NCBI GenBank assembly: GCA_016617855.1
Contig: JAECUM010012914.1
Span: forward strand, 18,818-82,817
DNA: 64,000 nucleotides
Reading direction: 5' to 3'
DNA from: Megalonaias nervosa
Lineage: Eukaryota; Mollusca; Bivalvia; Unionida; Unionidae
The notes beneath the pieces are model-generated. The model was not told the origin of the DNA, made no database searches, and saw only the letters and a list, made by a program, of their open reading frames with translations. Made by a program: the position numbers and the translations under genes. This document shows positions 23,481 through 35,881 of this stretch, in pieces (position 1 is the stretch's first letter; each line of letters begins with the position of its first letter).

Positions 23481-23949
23481 CATGAATTGCCATTGTAGTG
23501 CCTAAGTTAAGTTAATGGTCATGCACATTGCTGTCTCTGGAGTTAATCCATAATGCCTGGGGGTGAATGAGGTCTCTTTCTATTAAACCAGCAAGTGAGA
23601 ATCATTTTCCAGATTTGATTCATACTGTTAAAGGGTTGTATTGTTTGTTGCATTTTTTTTATGTTACAGTGATTACATCCTACACATCAAGATGTCATCT
23701 GTCCAAGCTGGCAGAGCCAATTACACCTTTTGATTATAAAGTTAATCCTTTTATGTCATCTGTAAATTAAGCCACTGACTTTTATCTCCATCAATTATTC
23801 TTTTTCCTGAGGAGTTATTTATGTCCTTTTATTCCATTCACTGGTGTATATAAAATGTACATGTATATATTCCATATTTTACCAAAACTGTCATCACAGT
23901 CATTATTACAACAGAACACCAATAATGTTAACATCTAGCACCTTAATAA

Positions 23950-24120
23950 CAATGGCAAAACCTCTAACTAAAAAGACACGAATTCTAACACTGGAGGAAA
24001 GAATTAATGTAATTGAAAGAAGTAAAATAGAGGAGACCACTAGCAAAATAGCAATTTAAACAGTAGTAAAACAAATTCAGGGTGTTACAAAGGACAAGGA
24101 GTAAATTAAAAACGATTTCG
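23950..24120 (+). pseudogene. pogo/Tigger-type transposase HTH remnant
   Basis: The frame reads KKTRILTLEERINVIERSKI then EETTSKIAI, a stop, and TVVKQIQGVTKDKE. The 'L-T-L-E-E-K/R-x-x-V-I-E' start and the 'K-I-A ... K-x-Q-I/V-x-x-I-x-K-x-K-E' helix are typical of CENP-B/Tigger N-terminal DNA-binding domains. One in-frame stop and no catalytic domain nearby. Confidence 0.65.
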
Positions 24121-24155
24121 TATGCTACGTACTCATGATCTTCAGATATAAATGT

Positions 24156-24472
24156 TTGTGTATTTTGGGATTTTTTTATGTAACTTTAACAATCTGAGTC
24201 AAATTGTTATGATGTATGCAGTGTGGCAATTTAGAGTGATGTCTATCATGGGGTGTCATGCCACAAACATGTAGCATCATGCCTCACCCAGTAACAATAT
24301 CCGGATACCAGGCTGACCACTTCTAACAGTAACCTCTCAATGCTGAGTGCCAAGAGAGGCAGCTGCTAGTACCATTTTTATAAGTCTTTTGATATGACTC
24401 AGCCAGGCTTCAAACCCACAACCTCCCACATCTGAGGAGGATCCTCTAACCACTCAGGTCAGCGGAGTGGTC
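24156..24472 (-). mobile_element. Second tRNA-derived SINE family, copy 2
   Basis: Same order of body segments as 17764-18089 with the tRNA-like head at the right (CTAACCACTCAGGTC). Flanked by perfect 13-bp direct repeats CAGATATAAATGT at 24143-24155 and 24473-24485. Confidence 0.9.
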
Positions 24473-24744
24473 CAGATATAAATGTAATTCATGTTTTAAT
24501 GATAGATGTACATCTTTTTTGCTATATAATTTTGTTTTCAGTTGAATGCATGCAATATTTTAACAAGAACTATGAATAAAGAATATAATACATGTTCAGT
24601 GATTGTGGTTTCTTTTCCTGCTTCAACAGTTCTGAAATTTTGCATTGGAAACTGCTCATTTTTACTAAATATATGAGAGACCACCTGTCCTGAAAATTTT
24701 TTGTTGCCAGAAGGAGCAGTCTCTAACAACATGTATTACTTTAT

Positions 24745-25515
24745 AACATTATGATGTCATTAATGTGCATTGTACTATATAACATTATGATATCATTAAT
24801 ATGCAATGTAACTTACAACATTATGATGTCATTCATGTGCATTGTACTATATAACATGATGATGTCATTAATGTGCACTGTACCATATAACATTATAATG
24901 TCATTAATGTGCATTGTACCATATAACATTGTCATTAATGTGCATTGTACTATATAACAATATGATGATATTAATGTGCAATGTATAACATTATGATGTC
25001 ATTAATGTGCACTGTACTATATAACATTGTCATTATTGTGTATTGTACCATACAACATTATGTCATTAATGTACACTGTACCATATAACAGTATGATGTC
25101 ATTAATGTGCATTGCACCATATAACATTATGTCATTAATGTGCACTGTACCATATAACATTATAATGTCATTAATGTGCATTGTACTACATAACATTATG
25201 TCATTAATGTGCATTGTACTGTATAACATTGTCATTAATGTGCATTGTACCATATAACATTGTCATTAATGTGCATTGTACCATATAACATTATGTCATT
25301 AATGTGTACTGTACTATATAACATTGTCATTATTGTGTATTGTACCATACAACATTATGTCATTAATGTGCACTGTACCATATAACAGTATGATGTCATT
25401 AATGTGCACTGTACCATATAACATTATGTCATTAATGTGCATTGTACCATATTACTACATATTATTATGATGTCAATAATTTGCATTGTACTATATAACA
25501 TTATGATGTCATTAA
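24745..25515. repeat. Satellite block 2 (ATGTCATTAATG family)
   Basis: Units of 29-38 bp, core ATGTCATTAATGTGCATTGT then ACCATATAACATT. The end of the block at 25030-25450 contains a duplicated group of units. Confidence 0.93.
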
Positions 25516-25984
25516 ATTTAATAAAAATAATAAAGTTTTATTTATAGAGTGTAACTCATTTAGTCAAGGTCTATTCTCTTCTGAAGCCCTCTTAAAAAAG
25601 TATAACAATCTGCATCATACAAAAGATACCAGTTTTTACTCTTTAATTTAACATCTCTTCAGCATCATCACTACTAAAGTATATTAAAATCTATCAGTAT
25701 AATGTACATACTCATTATATCTCTTCTTAAATACTAGAATATTTTCTGAAGAATTTACATGCAGTGGAAATTTGTTCCACACAAATGTACCAGATTCTTA
25801 CAAGATTTTCATAAATTGCACTGTTCTTGGTTTTTGTGACTGAAGGTTTCCATGTACTGTGTTAAAAAAGGCCTGAATAAATCCTGAAGATATTCTGGTA
25901 CAGTTCCATGTAGACATTTATATACAAGAACTGCCTTGTGAAAATCAGTTCCTTAATATATTGTTAACCATTTTAGTTTTGCAA

Positions 25985-26062
25985 GGAATACTTCTGATGA
26001 AAACTCAAAACATGCATCCAAAATACTATATAACAATAATGTCATTTAAGTGCATTGTACTA
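25985..26062. repeat. Satellite fragment left of the pogo-like element
   Basis: A unit with ATGTCATTTAAGTGCATTGT and ACTA ends exactly at the TA preceding the transposon terminus; the array resumes after its right end. Confidence 0.8.
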
Positions 26063-27959
26063 CACCAATCCCTCGATAACTCGTGCCCTGATAATTCGCA
26101 AACCCGCTTAAAACTCGGGGTCAGGCGTGGATCCCATTTTTTAAACCAAAAAATACCAAAAAACTGATCACTATTTGTTGAACTTAAAGAAAATTGCAAT
26201 CAAAATTGGTAATGGAAACTTTAACAAATCGCACATTTTATCGTTGAAACAATAGATAGGACCTGGAAATTTTAATCAACATTATGAAATATCAACTTTT
26301 AATAAGCAGTCATATAATTTGCTACATTTTCTTTCCAAACAACATTCTTAGTACACCACAATTAACGATATTCAAGAAAATTTCGATCAATGAAAATGTC
26401 ACGCCTAGTGGAGGCAGTACTTTATTAAATAAATACCAATTAAATAATTTTTTTTATCAATTGAAATTTTTGTTCTAGTTCTATATTTTAGTTCCTTTTA
26501 AGTGTAATCATCATAAATGCAATGTGTCCTCTTGTAATTAAACGCGAAATGTTCAATCTACTGTAACAACTATGTCCACAAGCATTTCTCTGAGAACCTA
26601 ATTAAGTGCCCACCGTGTTTTGATATCGGACTTGTGGAAGCATTTTTGTATTGTCGCACTAAATAAAAAGTGGGCCTCCTTTTCTATTATCAAGTTAATG
26701 AAATTTTTCTAATTGAATAAAAGAAGTGGAATAAAAACAAAAAGTTAAAAGGCATGCACATCCTATAAGCTTAAGAACCAGTGGCTCCGATCGTATGTTG
26801 GGTAACTCATTTCAGTTGATCAATCGAACACTGTTATAAATGTTATTGTGTACGTAATATAATTAACCACCTTAAATTAACCTACTCAATCATAACTGTG
26901 ATTAAAGATAGTATGGCAATCAAGGGAAATGAGTATGTCGTAAAATTGAGAGCTTTGTTTCTCAGATACTGTATGGACTATTGTGGGGAAAATGAGTTTC
27001 AGAGAATTCCTGAATTCACTAGTAAAGATAACCACTCCGGTGGCCTAGTGGTTAGAGCATCCGCCTCAGATGCAGGAGGTTGCGGGTTTGAACCCCTGCC
27101 GAGTCATACCAAAGACTTTAAAAAATGGTACTAACAGCTGCCTTGCCTGGCGCTCAGCATTAAGAGGTTAGTGTTAGGACTGGTCAGCCTGGTGTCAGGA
27201 TAGTGACTGGGTGGGACATCATGCCACATGTCTGTGGCATGATGCTCCAGTGCTTGACATCACTATAAACTGTCACACTACAGACATCATAGCGATATGA
27301 CTGAAAAATTGTTAAAGCTACGTTAAAAAATCTAAATCACACACACATACACTAGTAGAGATATCATCAAGGATGATAATAAGTTTCACTATTATTTGCA
27401 ATGAAATCATGGCATCAACATTTAACTAACTGAAGAATACAAACATCGAGTTTTCATGTAGAAGACTGTCTCACGAAATAAATGTTGCATGTTTTTGATA
27501 AAAGGAATCTTGTTTGGTAGTGTATTAACAGTTAGTCTGGTTCCCTACTTTGTAATCTCCTTGTTTCGCAAAATACAATTAAACATAACTCCGAGAACCA
27601 GACTAGTCAACAAAACAAAAAGCCCTGACGTAATATACGAATGTTTTTGTGTACCATGTTTGTTGTTGAAATCAGTTGGAATCATGTTATCGATTTTTCA
27701 GGTCTTGGACATTTTGAAAATAAATTTAATTTATAGTGAATAATGAACAACTTCATCAGAAAAAGCACTTTATTGACAATTATTCTTGACACGATTATAA
27801 AATGAAGATTCAGTCATTAAACAGACCAGTCCCCCCTAACCCCACGTTTCTTTGGATGTCTAGCAGATTTTTTTGAGGTTCCTCGGTAAATCGTGCCCTT
27901 GCTTATATTGCGGTCTGTGTTTTTGGACCCTGATGTGGCGAGCTATCGAGGGAGAGGTG
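26063..27959. mobile_element. pogo/Tigger-like DNA transposon, non-coding, with nested SINE
   Basis: Left end CACCAATCCCTCGATAACTCG and right end (reverse strand) CACCTCTCCCTCGATAGCTCG match at 18 of 21 positions. Flanked by TA on each side, the target duplication of the Tc1/mariner-pogo superfamily, and by satellite sequence beyond. The 1.9-kb interior has no complete transposase; short open frames at 26898-27030 and 27489-27743 are unassigned. A SINE is inserted at 27031-27350. Confidence 0.85.
27031..27350 (+). mobile_element. Second tRNA-derived SINE family, copy 3 (best preserved)
   Basis: The head contains TGGCCTAGTGGTTAGAGCAT (A box) and GCGGGTTTGAACCCC (B box) with the spacing of a tRNA. 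The body ends in a (CA)n tail. Flanked by 13-bp direct repeats, ACTAGTAAAGATA at 27018-27030 and ACTAGTAGAGATA at 27351-27363 (one mismatch), so it inserted into the transposon. Confidence 0.95.
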
Positions 27960-28079
27960 TATATAGCAATAATGATGCCATTAAAGTGCAATGTACTATA
28001 TAACATTATGATGTCATTACTGTCTAATGTACCATACAACACTGTCATTAAAATGCATGGTACTATATAACAAAATTTT
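27960..28079. repeat. Satellite block 3
   Basis: Resumes after the pogo-like element with ATGCCATTAAAGTGC and TGTCATTA units and is then broken by a SINE. Confidence 0.85.
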
Positions 28080-28210
28080 GTTGTTGTTGTAGTTATGGGT
28101 TTAACACCATTTTCCAGCACATGATATGCTACATATGGTGGCAAGTTTATTCTGTTGGAGGAAGAGCCCAAGAAAACCCTGGGTAGAACAACCAACCAAA
28201 GGAAGCTACT
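28080..28210 (-). mobile_element. AAC-tailed SINE, 5'-truncated copy inside the satellite
   Basis: (GTT)n tail plus about 115 bp of body to the AAGCTACT segment; the tRNA-like head is missing, as expected for truncated reverse transcription. Satellite sequence continues directly on both sides. Confidence 0.85.
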
Positions 28211-28918
28211 ATAACATTATGATGTCATTAATGTACACTGTACTAACATTATGTCACTAATGTACATTGTACTAACATTATGTCATTAATGTACATTGTA
28301 CTAACATTATGTCATTAATGTACATTGCACTAACATTATGTCATTAATGTACATTGTACTATATAACATTATGTCATCAATGTGATTCATGTCATTAATG
28401 TACATTGTACTATATATAACATTATGTCATCAATGTGATTCATACTATATAACATTATGTCATTAATGTACATTGTACTATATAACATTATGTCATTAAT
28501 GTGATTGATACTTTATAACATTATGTCATCAATGTGATTCGTACTATATAACATTATGTCATTAATGTGATTCATACTATATAACATTATGTCATTAATG
28601 TACATTGTACTATATAACATTATGTCATTAATGTGATTCATACTATATAACATTATGTCATTAATGTACGATTTACTAACATTATGTCATTAATGTACAC
28701 TGTACAATATAACATTAAGTCATTAATTTGCACTGCACTATATAATGTTAAGTCATTAATGTGCATTGTACCATATAACAATATGACATCATTACTGTGC
28801 ATTGAACCATATAACAGTATGCAATTAATGTGCATTGTACCATATAACATTAAGTCCTTAATGTGCACTGCGCTATAATAACATTATGTCATAAATGTGC
28901 ATTGTATCTATACCACAT
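28211..28918. repeat. Satellite block 4
   Basis: Shorter units here (AACATTATGTCATTAATGTA, then CATTGTACT), with some units of about 38 bp carrying GTGATTCATACTATAT. Confidence 0.93.
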
Positions 28919-29166
28919 TGATGGTTCCCATTTAGCCAAGTGATCTAAAGTGCTCACCATTACAAATCATTGCCAACTCACCTCTATCCACACTGGTTTG
29001 AGTCTCAGGCTCAGCCAATGTATGTGAGAAAGCTTGCCAGTAGCTTCCCTTGGATCAGTAGTTCTTCCTGGGGTATTCCCGGGTTCTTCCTCCACTTATA
29101 CTGTCTGCCATGAATAGCCCATTGTGTGCTGAATAATGGTGTTAAACCCACAACAACAACAACAAC
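28919..29166 (+). mobile_element. AAC-tailed tRNA-derived SINE, plus orientation
   Basis: The only plus-strand copy: a diverged tRNA-like head (AAGTGATCTAAAGTGCTC), body with GAGAAAGCTTGCCAGTAGCT, and a tail of five CAA units ending at 29166. It splits the satellite. Confidence 0.9.
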
Positions 29167-30320
29167 TGTTACAATACAACATTATTATGTCATTAATGTG
29201 CATTGTACTATATAACAATGACATCATTAATGTGCACTGTAACATATAACATTATGTCATTAATGTGCACTGTACCATATAACATTATGTCATTAATGTG
29301 CATAGTATCATACAACAATATGACATCGTTATTGTGCATTGTACCATATAACATTATGTCATTAATGTGCATTGTACCATATAACATTGTCATTAATGTG
29401 CACTGTACCTGTACCATATAACAATATGACATCATTACTGTGCATTGTACCATATAACATTATGTCATTAATGTGCATTGTACCATATAACATTGTCATT
29501 AATGTGCATTGTACCATATAACATTGTCATTAATGTGCACTGTACCATATAACAATATGACATCGTTATTGTGCATTGTACCATATAACATTATGTCATT
29601 AATGTGCATTGTACCATATAACATTGTCATTAATGTGCACTGTACCATATAACAATATGACATCATTACTGTGCATTGTACCATATAACATTATGTCATT
29701 AATGTGCAGTGTACATATACCATTGTCATTACTGTGCACTGTACCATATATTACATCATTAATTTTGCATTGTACCATATAACAATGTGACATTACTGTG
29801 CATTGTACCATATAACATTATGTCATTAATGTGCATTCTACCATATAACATCATGATGTCATTAAAGTGCACTGTACTATATAACATTATGATGTCATTA
29901 ATGTGTATTGTACCATATAACAATGACATCATTATTGTGAATTTTACCATATAAAAATATAATACCATTAATGTGCACTGTACTATATAACAATATTGCC
30001 ATTAATGTGCATTGTACTGTATAACAATATGATGCCATTAATGTGCATTGTACTGTACAACAATATGATGCCATAATGTGCATTGTACTGTAAACAATAT
30101 GATGCCATTAATGTGCATTGTACTGTATAACAATATGATGCCATTAATGTGCATTGTACTATATACCAATATGCCATTAATGTGCATTGTACTGTACAAC
30201 AATATGATGCCATTAATGTGCATTGTACTGTAGAACAATATGATGCCAATAATGTGCATTGTACTGTATAACAATATGATGCCATTAATGGCAATTGTAC
30301 CCTGTAATATTATGATGTCA
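29167..30320. repeat. Satellite block 5
   Basis: Units with ATGTCATTAATGTGCATTGT and ACCATATAACAATATGACAT; towards 30000-30300 the variant ATGCCATTAATGTGCATTGT predominates. More than 30 units. Confidence 0.93.
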
Positions 30321-30555
30321 ATTTTGTTAATCACACCATATAACAATATCAAACCATGAGACAACTAGAACATGGCAAGAAATGTAAGATTCACAAATCC
30401 ATCAGAAGGGAGGTGAAAATTTTGAGCAAAGAGTACATGATTTAGCAATCAGTCTGAACAGCCTCATGAAGCCAGGATTAGGACCAATAATAATGCAAAC
30501 TGAATTTAAAAATGCTGAATGTGAGCACATTAGTCATTCCTTTTATTGCACTTAC

Positions 30556-30845
30556 ACCACATCCAGCAAGCAAACTGGGTAGTATGCATCCCATCCCACA
30601 GTTCTTACATTATTAGAAACCACATCCAGCAAGCAAACTGGGCAGTATGCATCCCATCCCACAGTTCTTACATTATTAGAAACCACATCCAGCAAGCAAA
30701 CTGGGTAGTATGCATCCCATCCCCCAGTTCTTACATTATCAGAAACCACATCCAGCAAGCAAACTGGGTAGTATGCATCCCATCCCCCAGTTCTTACATT
30801 ATTAGAAACCACATCCAGCAAGTAAACTGGGTAGTATGCATCTCA
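30556..30845. repeat. 63-bp minisatellite, about 4.6 copies
   Basis: The unit begins CACATCCAGCAAGCAAACTG and ends CATTATTAGAAAC. Because 63 is a multiple of three, frames stay open through it on both strands; this is not evidence of coding. Confidence 0.93.
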
Positions 30846-31879
30846 TCCCACAAGTCTTATATTTATTATTACAATAATGCTACCAAATCCGTTAGCCACA
30901 ACTGTAATGCTTTCAGCTGATATATGAAAGTTGCAACAAGGTTTATTGGCAAGAAGAAAGTGCAGGGACAGAATGCTAGAGATATAAAAGGAAGACAGGT
31001 TAAAGGTAAAATGCATGACAGCATTAATACAGAAAGCAAGGCATTATCAAGGTGATGTATAGAGGTTTCGAAATGACGTCTCACAGAATGAGGGCATCCC
31101 TTTGACAAGGAGTTAAGAAAATAAAAGGAAAAGGAGTAATGGGGAAAGCTCTAACAATGTTGCTCATGATGGTGATAATGGTGATGATGATAATGATGAC
31201 ATTTATCTTTTTGAATTAAACAATGGTTTTTGACAAATTATATGTGAAAATTAAACCCTGACAACAGTGATGGTAGTGGCAATTATTACAATTTTGGTTG
31301 TGATAATGAAACTTGTGATGTTAATTAACATGAATTATGGTGAAATGCTGTTCTGGTAGCTTATTTTTGTTGAGTTTATAATTACATTGGTATAAAATGT
31401 AAAATACTGAAAATTATGATGGTGATGGTAATGATGATGATGATGACTGTGAAATAGGTATCCTCATAGCTTCCTGTTCCATGGGTAACTTACAGGTAAG
31501 ATGACTCCCTACAATAAAATGGAATAATGTGTCAATTATTTCAAAGAAATAATACACACAATTCAGATGAAAAGGAGAGATTTCATGAAAACAGAATTTT
31601 AATGATTCTAAAAAAAGTGACAACTTGTCAAGCTCAATAAATACATGATTCAAGTATGACTCTCCTTCTAGGAACCAGCAATGTGTTCAATGAATAATGC
31701 CAGTTCACAGTGAGCAAAACACAAAAGAATTAACTGGATGGATGGATGGAAGTATGGATGGAGAATTGTAACACTATAATGCCACACCCACTTTCATGGC
31801 AGAATATAACAAGAGTATATAAAAGGAAATGGTACAGTTTTTTCAAGACAAAACCAATTTTTTTTAAATGCTGATTGTT

Positions 31880-32570
31880 GAAATCATCTCTGATATTCAA
31901 ATCATCTGCTGTGGCAGCCAAATTGGGCAAAGATCAGCACCAGTTTTCATTTATGACAAAACTAGGTACCATTAGAAAAAGATTTTTGGTAAAAACCTCA
32001 TGCAGATATGATAATCCATTCAGAGGAATCAGTGACAACCAGATTTTTAAAATGTTCACTGCAAAAGCCATATTTGAAGTCTGTGGGGCACTATTTTCAT
32101 TTAGGACCAAATAAATTCCCCACCAGATATGCTTGTTAAAACCCTATATCAATAAGAGACTAATTATGCATGAGTAATCATAACAAGAATTTCATGCTGG
32201 CTGCAGTGTTTGCCTTATCGGATGTCTAATCAGCACCATTATCATTTAGGATCATCTAGACATCATAAGAAAGTTTTGGGGAAAACCCAATGTCAGTATT
32301 ACTTTCCATCTAGCATGAGTATCAATAACAACATTTTCAAAATGGCCACCATGGTGACCATAACAGATTTATGATTAGATAATTTTCATTTACGACCAAC
32401 AAGGCACCATAAGAAATCTTTCAGTGAAAAGCCTATGTGGATACCAATGTATGACTTTCTAATACAGAAGGAGTAATAACAAGATTTTCAAGATGGCTGC
32501 CATGGTGGCCATAGTTGATTTCAGATTGGGACCAGTTTGTTATTTAGGACCAACTAAACATCATACATTA
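31880..32570. repeat. Diverged 150-bp repeat family, block
   Basis: Four to five units with AGATTTTCAAGATGGCTGCC, ATTTTCATTTAGGACCAA and CATCATAAGAAA segments in the same order as at 13990-16960. Confidence 0.75.
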
Positions 32571-33425
32571 TATGCTGGCCCCTTACTTAATAACAGTCCT
32601 CTATGTAGATACTAATAGAATATAGTTGGCTCCGGAGGTTACTGATCCACAAGTCTCTATAATCTGGACCTTCAGTCAAGGTGTGTGGTCTTGAACTAAA
32701 CCTACTGTGGAGAAACCATTATTTTCTTAATAAATTTACCATGACTGTGAGCTCTGACCTTTTGACCTTTAGGTTTCTTTATTACCCTAAATGCAAGCTA
32801 TCTGCAAAGACTGTACAAGAACTTAATCTAGAACAAAAGTAACTCAGCAGCACTTGTTTTCTCTGAGTCACATGAACCCAAAATCAATAGATGTTTTCCT
32901 CGCACCAAGTGCGATCCATTCACATGGTTTGGTCTAGGTCTGATATGCAGAACTAATTTTATTGTGCAGAAACCATTTTCTTTCAGTCACAGCGATCACG
33001 ACCTTTTGTCCACAAAAAAAATCAATTGATTTCTCTTTCATCAAGAAGAACTTATCTGTAAGTTGGCTGAAGTATGTGCTGTAAAACTGTAGTTATCATG
33101 CACAAATGAAGCGTTAATGGACAGTTTGAAGACCGAAAGATGGACAAACAAATAGACTGACAGGGTCATAAGATTATATGCTCTGCCAAAAGGTATAAAA
33201 AAAGTTTAAAAATTTCATGACAAAATGGCAAGGATATAAAGGAAGACAAAATCTTTCTCTCCTATTCCAGTTTGTTGTCAGCTAGTATTACTGTACAATG
33301 TATGAGGTAGTTTTATACTATTTTGAAAGGGGTATATGTTACAATAAAGACGAGAGTAACTGTACAAATGAGTAGAAACATTTCAACCACACACAACTGA
33401 AAATAATACTTTTACACTGTATAAT

Positions 33426-33743
33426 CAGACCTGCCAACCCTTACAGTTTTGCCGTAATACTTACGAAACTGACTCTAAAATATGGACTATTGGAACAAAA
33501 GCAAAAGATACAGAAGTATGATTGTTGCGTTAAAATCCACATAATGGCTTGTCTGTGTTTGATTTGGATCCCAGTTTCAAATTAGATTTAGTGGAATTAG
33601 TTGCAGAACCAGACTAACTCTACAGATGCTTCATACTGCACATAATTGTTTCAAGCAAAAGCATCTGCTTGATCAACTGGTCAAACTTAAGGAAAAAAAT
33701 CAACTGCCTAACTGAGACTGTCTTGTTAGGGTTGGTAGGGCTG
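33426..33743. mobile_element. MITE with CAG/CTG ends and TATAAT target duplication
   Basis: Left end CAGACCTGCCAACCCTTAC and right end (reverse strand) CAGCCCTACCAACCCTAAC form inverted repeats. TATAAT flanks both sides (33420-33425, 33744-33749). 318 bp, no coding capacity. Related ends occur at about 6458 and 40262-40290. Confidence 0.75.
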
Positions 33744-35605
33744 TATAATTACAATGAGTAAGGTGTTGGATATACTGACTACATGAAGATAACTGATATT
33801 ACTGGGCAGTAATCTCATAAACTTGGGAAATATACAATAAGCAGACTTACAACACATAAAGCAATTGAAATGCAACTAATTCCTTTTATTTGATGGGTGC
33901 AATCATTAAAAAAAATAGTAAAATTCAAGCTGTTATTTGAAAGAAATTTATTTGCAAGCAGTAACAGTTCCAAAATAGCTGACAATGGAGCTGGAATACA
34001 AATTTAAACTTTATACAGCTTTTAAAAAACTTCAAGTGCCATTAACTAATATAATACATTTACCTGTAAAGCAAGCTGAAGTTTTGATTTATTCTACTGC
34101 CACTTAGCAATGAATATGACATATCCTTCACTTTCATTTCCACCCACTTTGTACCAATAACTTTAAGATGAGTATAATTTACAAATTGACCCACAAATAT
34201 TAACTAACATAATTAATTAGCATCAATAAATAAACATGTACGAGTCATGAATCACATGTAAAATTTAAAGGACACTAGTAATGATCAACTACTTTCAGCA
34301 ACCTTTTAAACATTTGGAGCACCTTGGGTACTATAACTTGGAAAGGAAGAGCAAATTAGTCTTTGGTCCCTTACATACGGTACAGTATTTTATGTAAAAA
34401 ATTCCTGTTATGTCTAAAATATTTATAGAAATTTCTTAGCTACCCATGTTACTTAATTCTGAAATGACATATTAAGGGTAATTTATTTCTAAAAGAATGG
34501 AAATAGTTTCTCACTTGTGCCATGTAAATAAATTAACTCTCTTTTGTTCAGCAAAAGATGTAATGTCAGACAATAAAATGATCTTATTTCTACAAGTTTA
34601 GCAATATCATGTGATAATAGAGACAAAGAACCAGTCTGACTTTATCAAACATTAAGATCAGTATAGGAAATCTACAGTTATTGATTAGCTGGAGATCAGC
34701 ATGAAGCCATTCTTGCTTCTTCAATGAAGGTTATGAAACATAACAGGATCTCCGAATAAATAATCATCAAATTGAACAATTGAGGTTGACAGGTATATTT
34801 AGAGCTTTGATTTACAGTCTTATTGGATTTATATTCTTAATTTTGGTAACGTAAATTTAGTGTTCCTTTGTGACACCCAGAGTAAGGATTTTTCCTTCTC
34901 ACTTCATGACTGGAAGCAACCAATGTCTCCTTATGTCACCTATAAAATTATTGTAAGATGGGTCATTTTTTAACCATTTTCTTTGATTCTTACAGAAACA
35001 TGATATCAAACCCACTTACAGTTTAATCACTCCATGGATATAGAAGAGTGAAATACATTTTACATCTCAGCTATCTAATATTTTCCTGAAAGAATTGTAG
35101 TTATGAAATTTTCCTCAATCCAATAACAAAATGTGTTACTTATTCCTGCATTCAAATGGGTAGCATATAGATGTCATAAAATAAGAACTGCTTGGTGCAG
35201 ACGATGTCACCTATTTTTCCAGCTGCTGCCAATATTTTACAAGATTCAGAGACATATCATGACACCAAAATGATTTACAAACTTCTGAAATCTGTGTTGA
35301 AAATTCTACTGATGATTTCTTTTCACAACCTATATCAAGAATTAGGTCAACAAATATATCTTCCTCACTAGGTTAAATATAGCCAGGAAATTACGAGATT
35401 GACATGAAATGTGTCCACTTCTGTGACATAATACTCATTACACAAATGTTACATCCTAAACATGGTGATAAATAATTTGACAATTATTTTGTTCTAAGGA
35501 TATCTGCATTATTCTGAATGTGTTTTATGATGATTTCTAATATCTTAAACTCCAATGATGCTCTCTTAATGAAAAACTGGATTGGCTGGTTGGGTGGTCA
35601 TTATG

Positions 35606-35881
35606 GAGCTTAACGCCATTTCCCAGCACAAGAGAGGCTATATATGGTGGCCTGTATTAACTGCTGGACAAAGAACCTGGGAAAATCCCAGTAAGAACCA
35701 CCGACCCACAGGAAACTACTGGCAGCTTTCTCATATACCCACATTGGCTGAGCCCCTGACCCACAGGTAGCTACTGGCAGCTTTCTCACATACCCACATT
35801 GGCCAATCCTGAGACTTGAAACCATGAGGATAGAGGTGAAATAGCAGTGATCGGTAAATGCAAGTGCTTTAGACCAGTCAG
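35606..35881 (-). mobile_element. AAC-family SINE with internal 55-bp duplication
   Basis: The body is recognisable from TTAACGCCATTTCCCAGCAC to GTGCTTTAGACCAGTCAGC. The segment CACAGGAAACTACTGGCAGC-TTTCTCATATACCCACATTGG (35701-35754) is repeated at 35756-35809. The (GTT)n tail is lost. Confidence 0.85.

Noticed and set aside
27031..27105. Possible functional tRNA gene
   Set aside because: Head of the second SINE family, followed by its body and flanked by target duplications, so not an independent tRNA.
30546..30920. A 124-codon plus-strand frame with a repeated IQQANWVVCIPS motif
   Set aside because: Generated by a 63-bp minisatellite (21 codons per unit); the reverse strand is equally open and there is no promoter or splice context.
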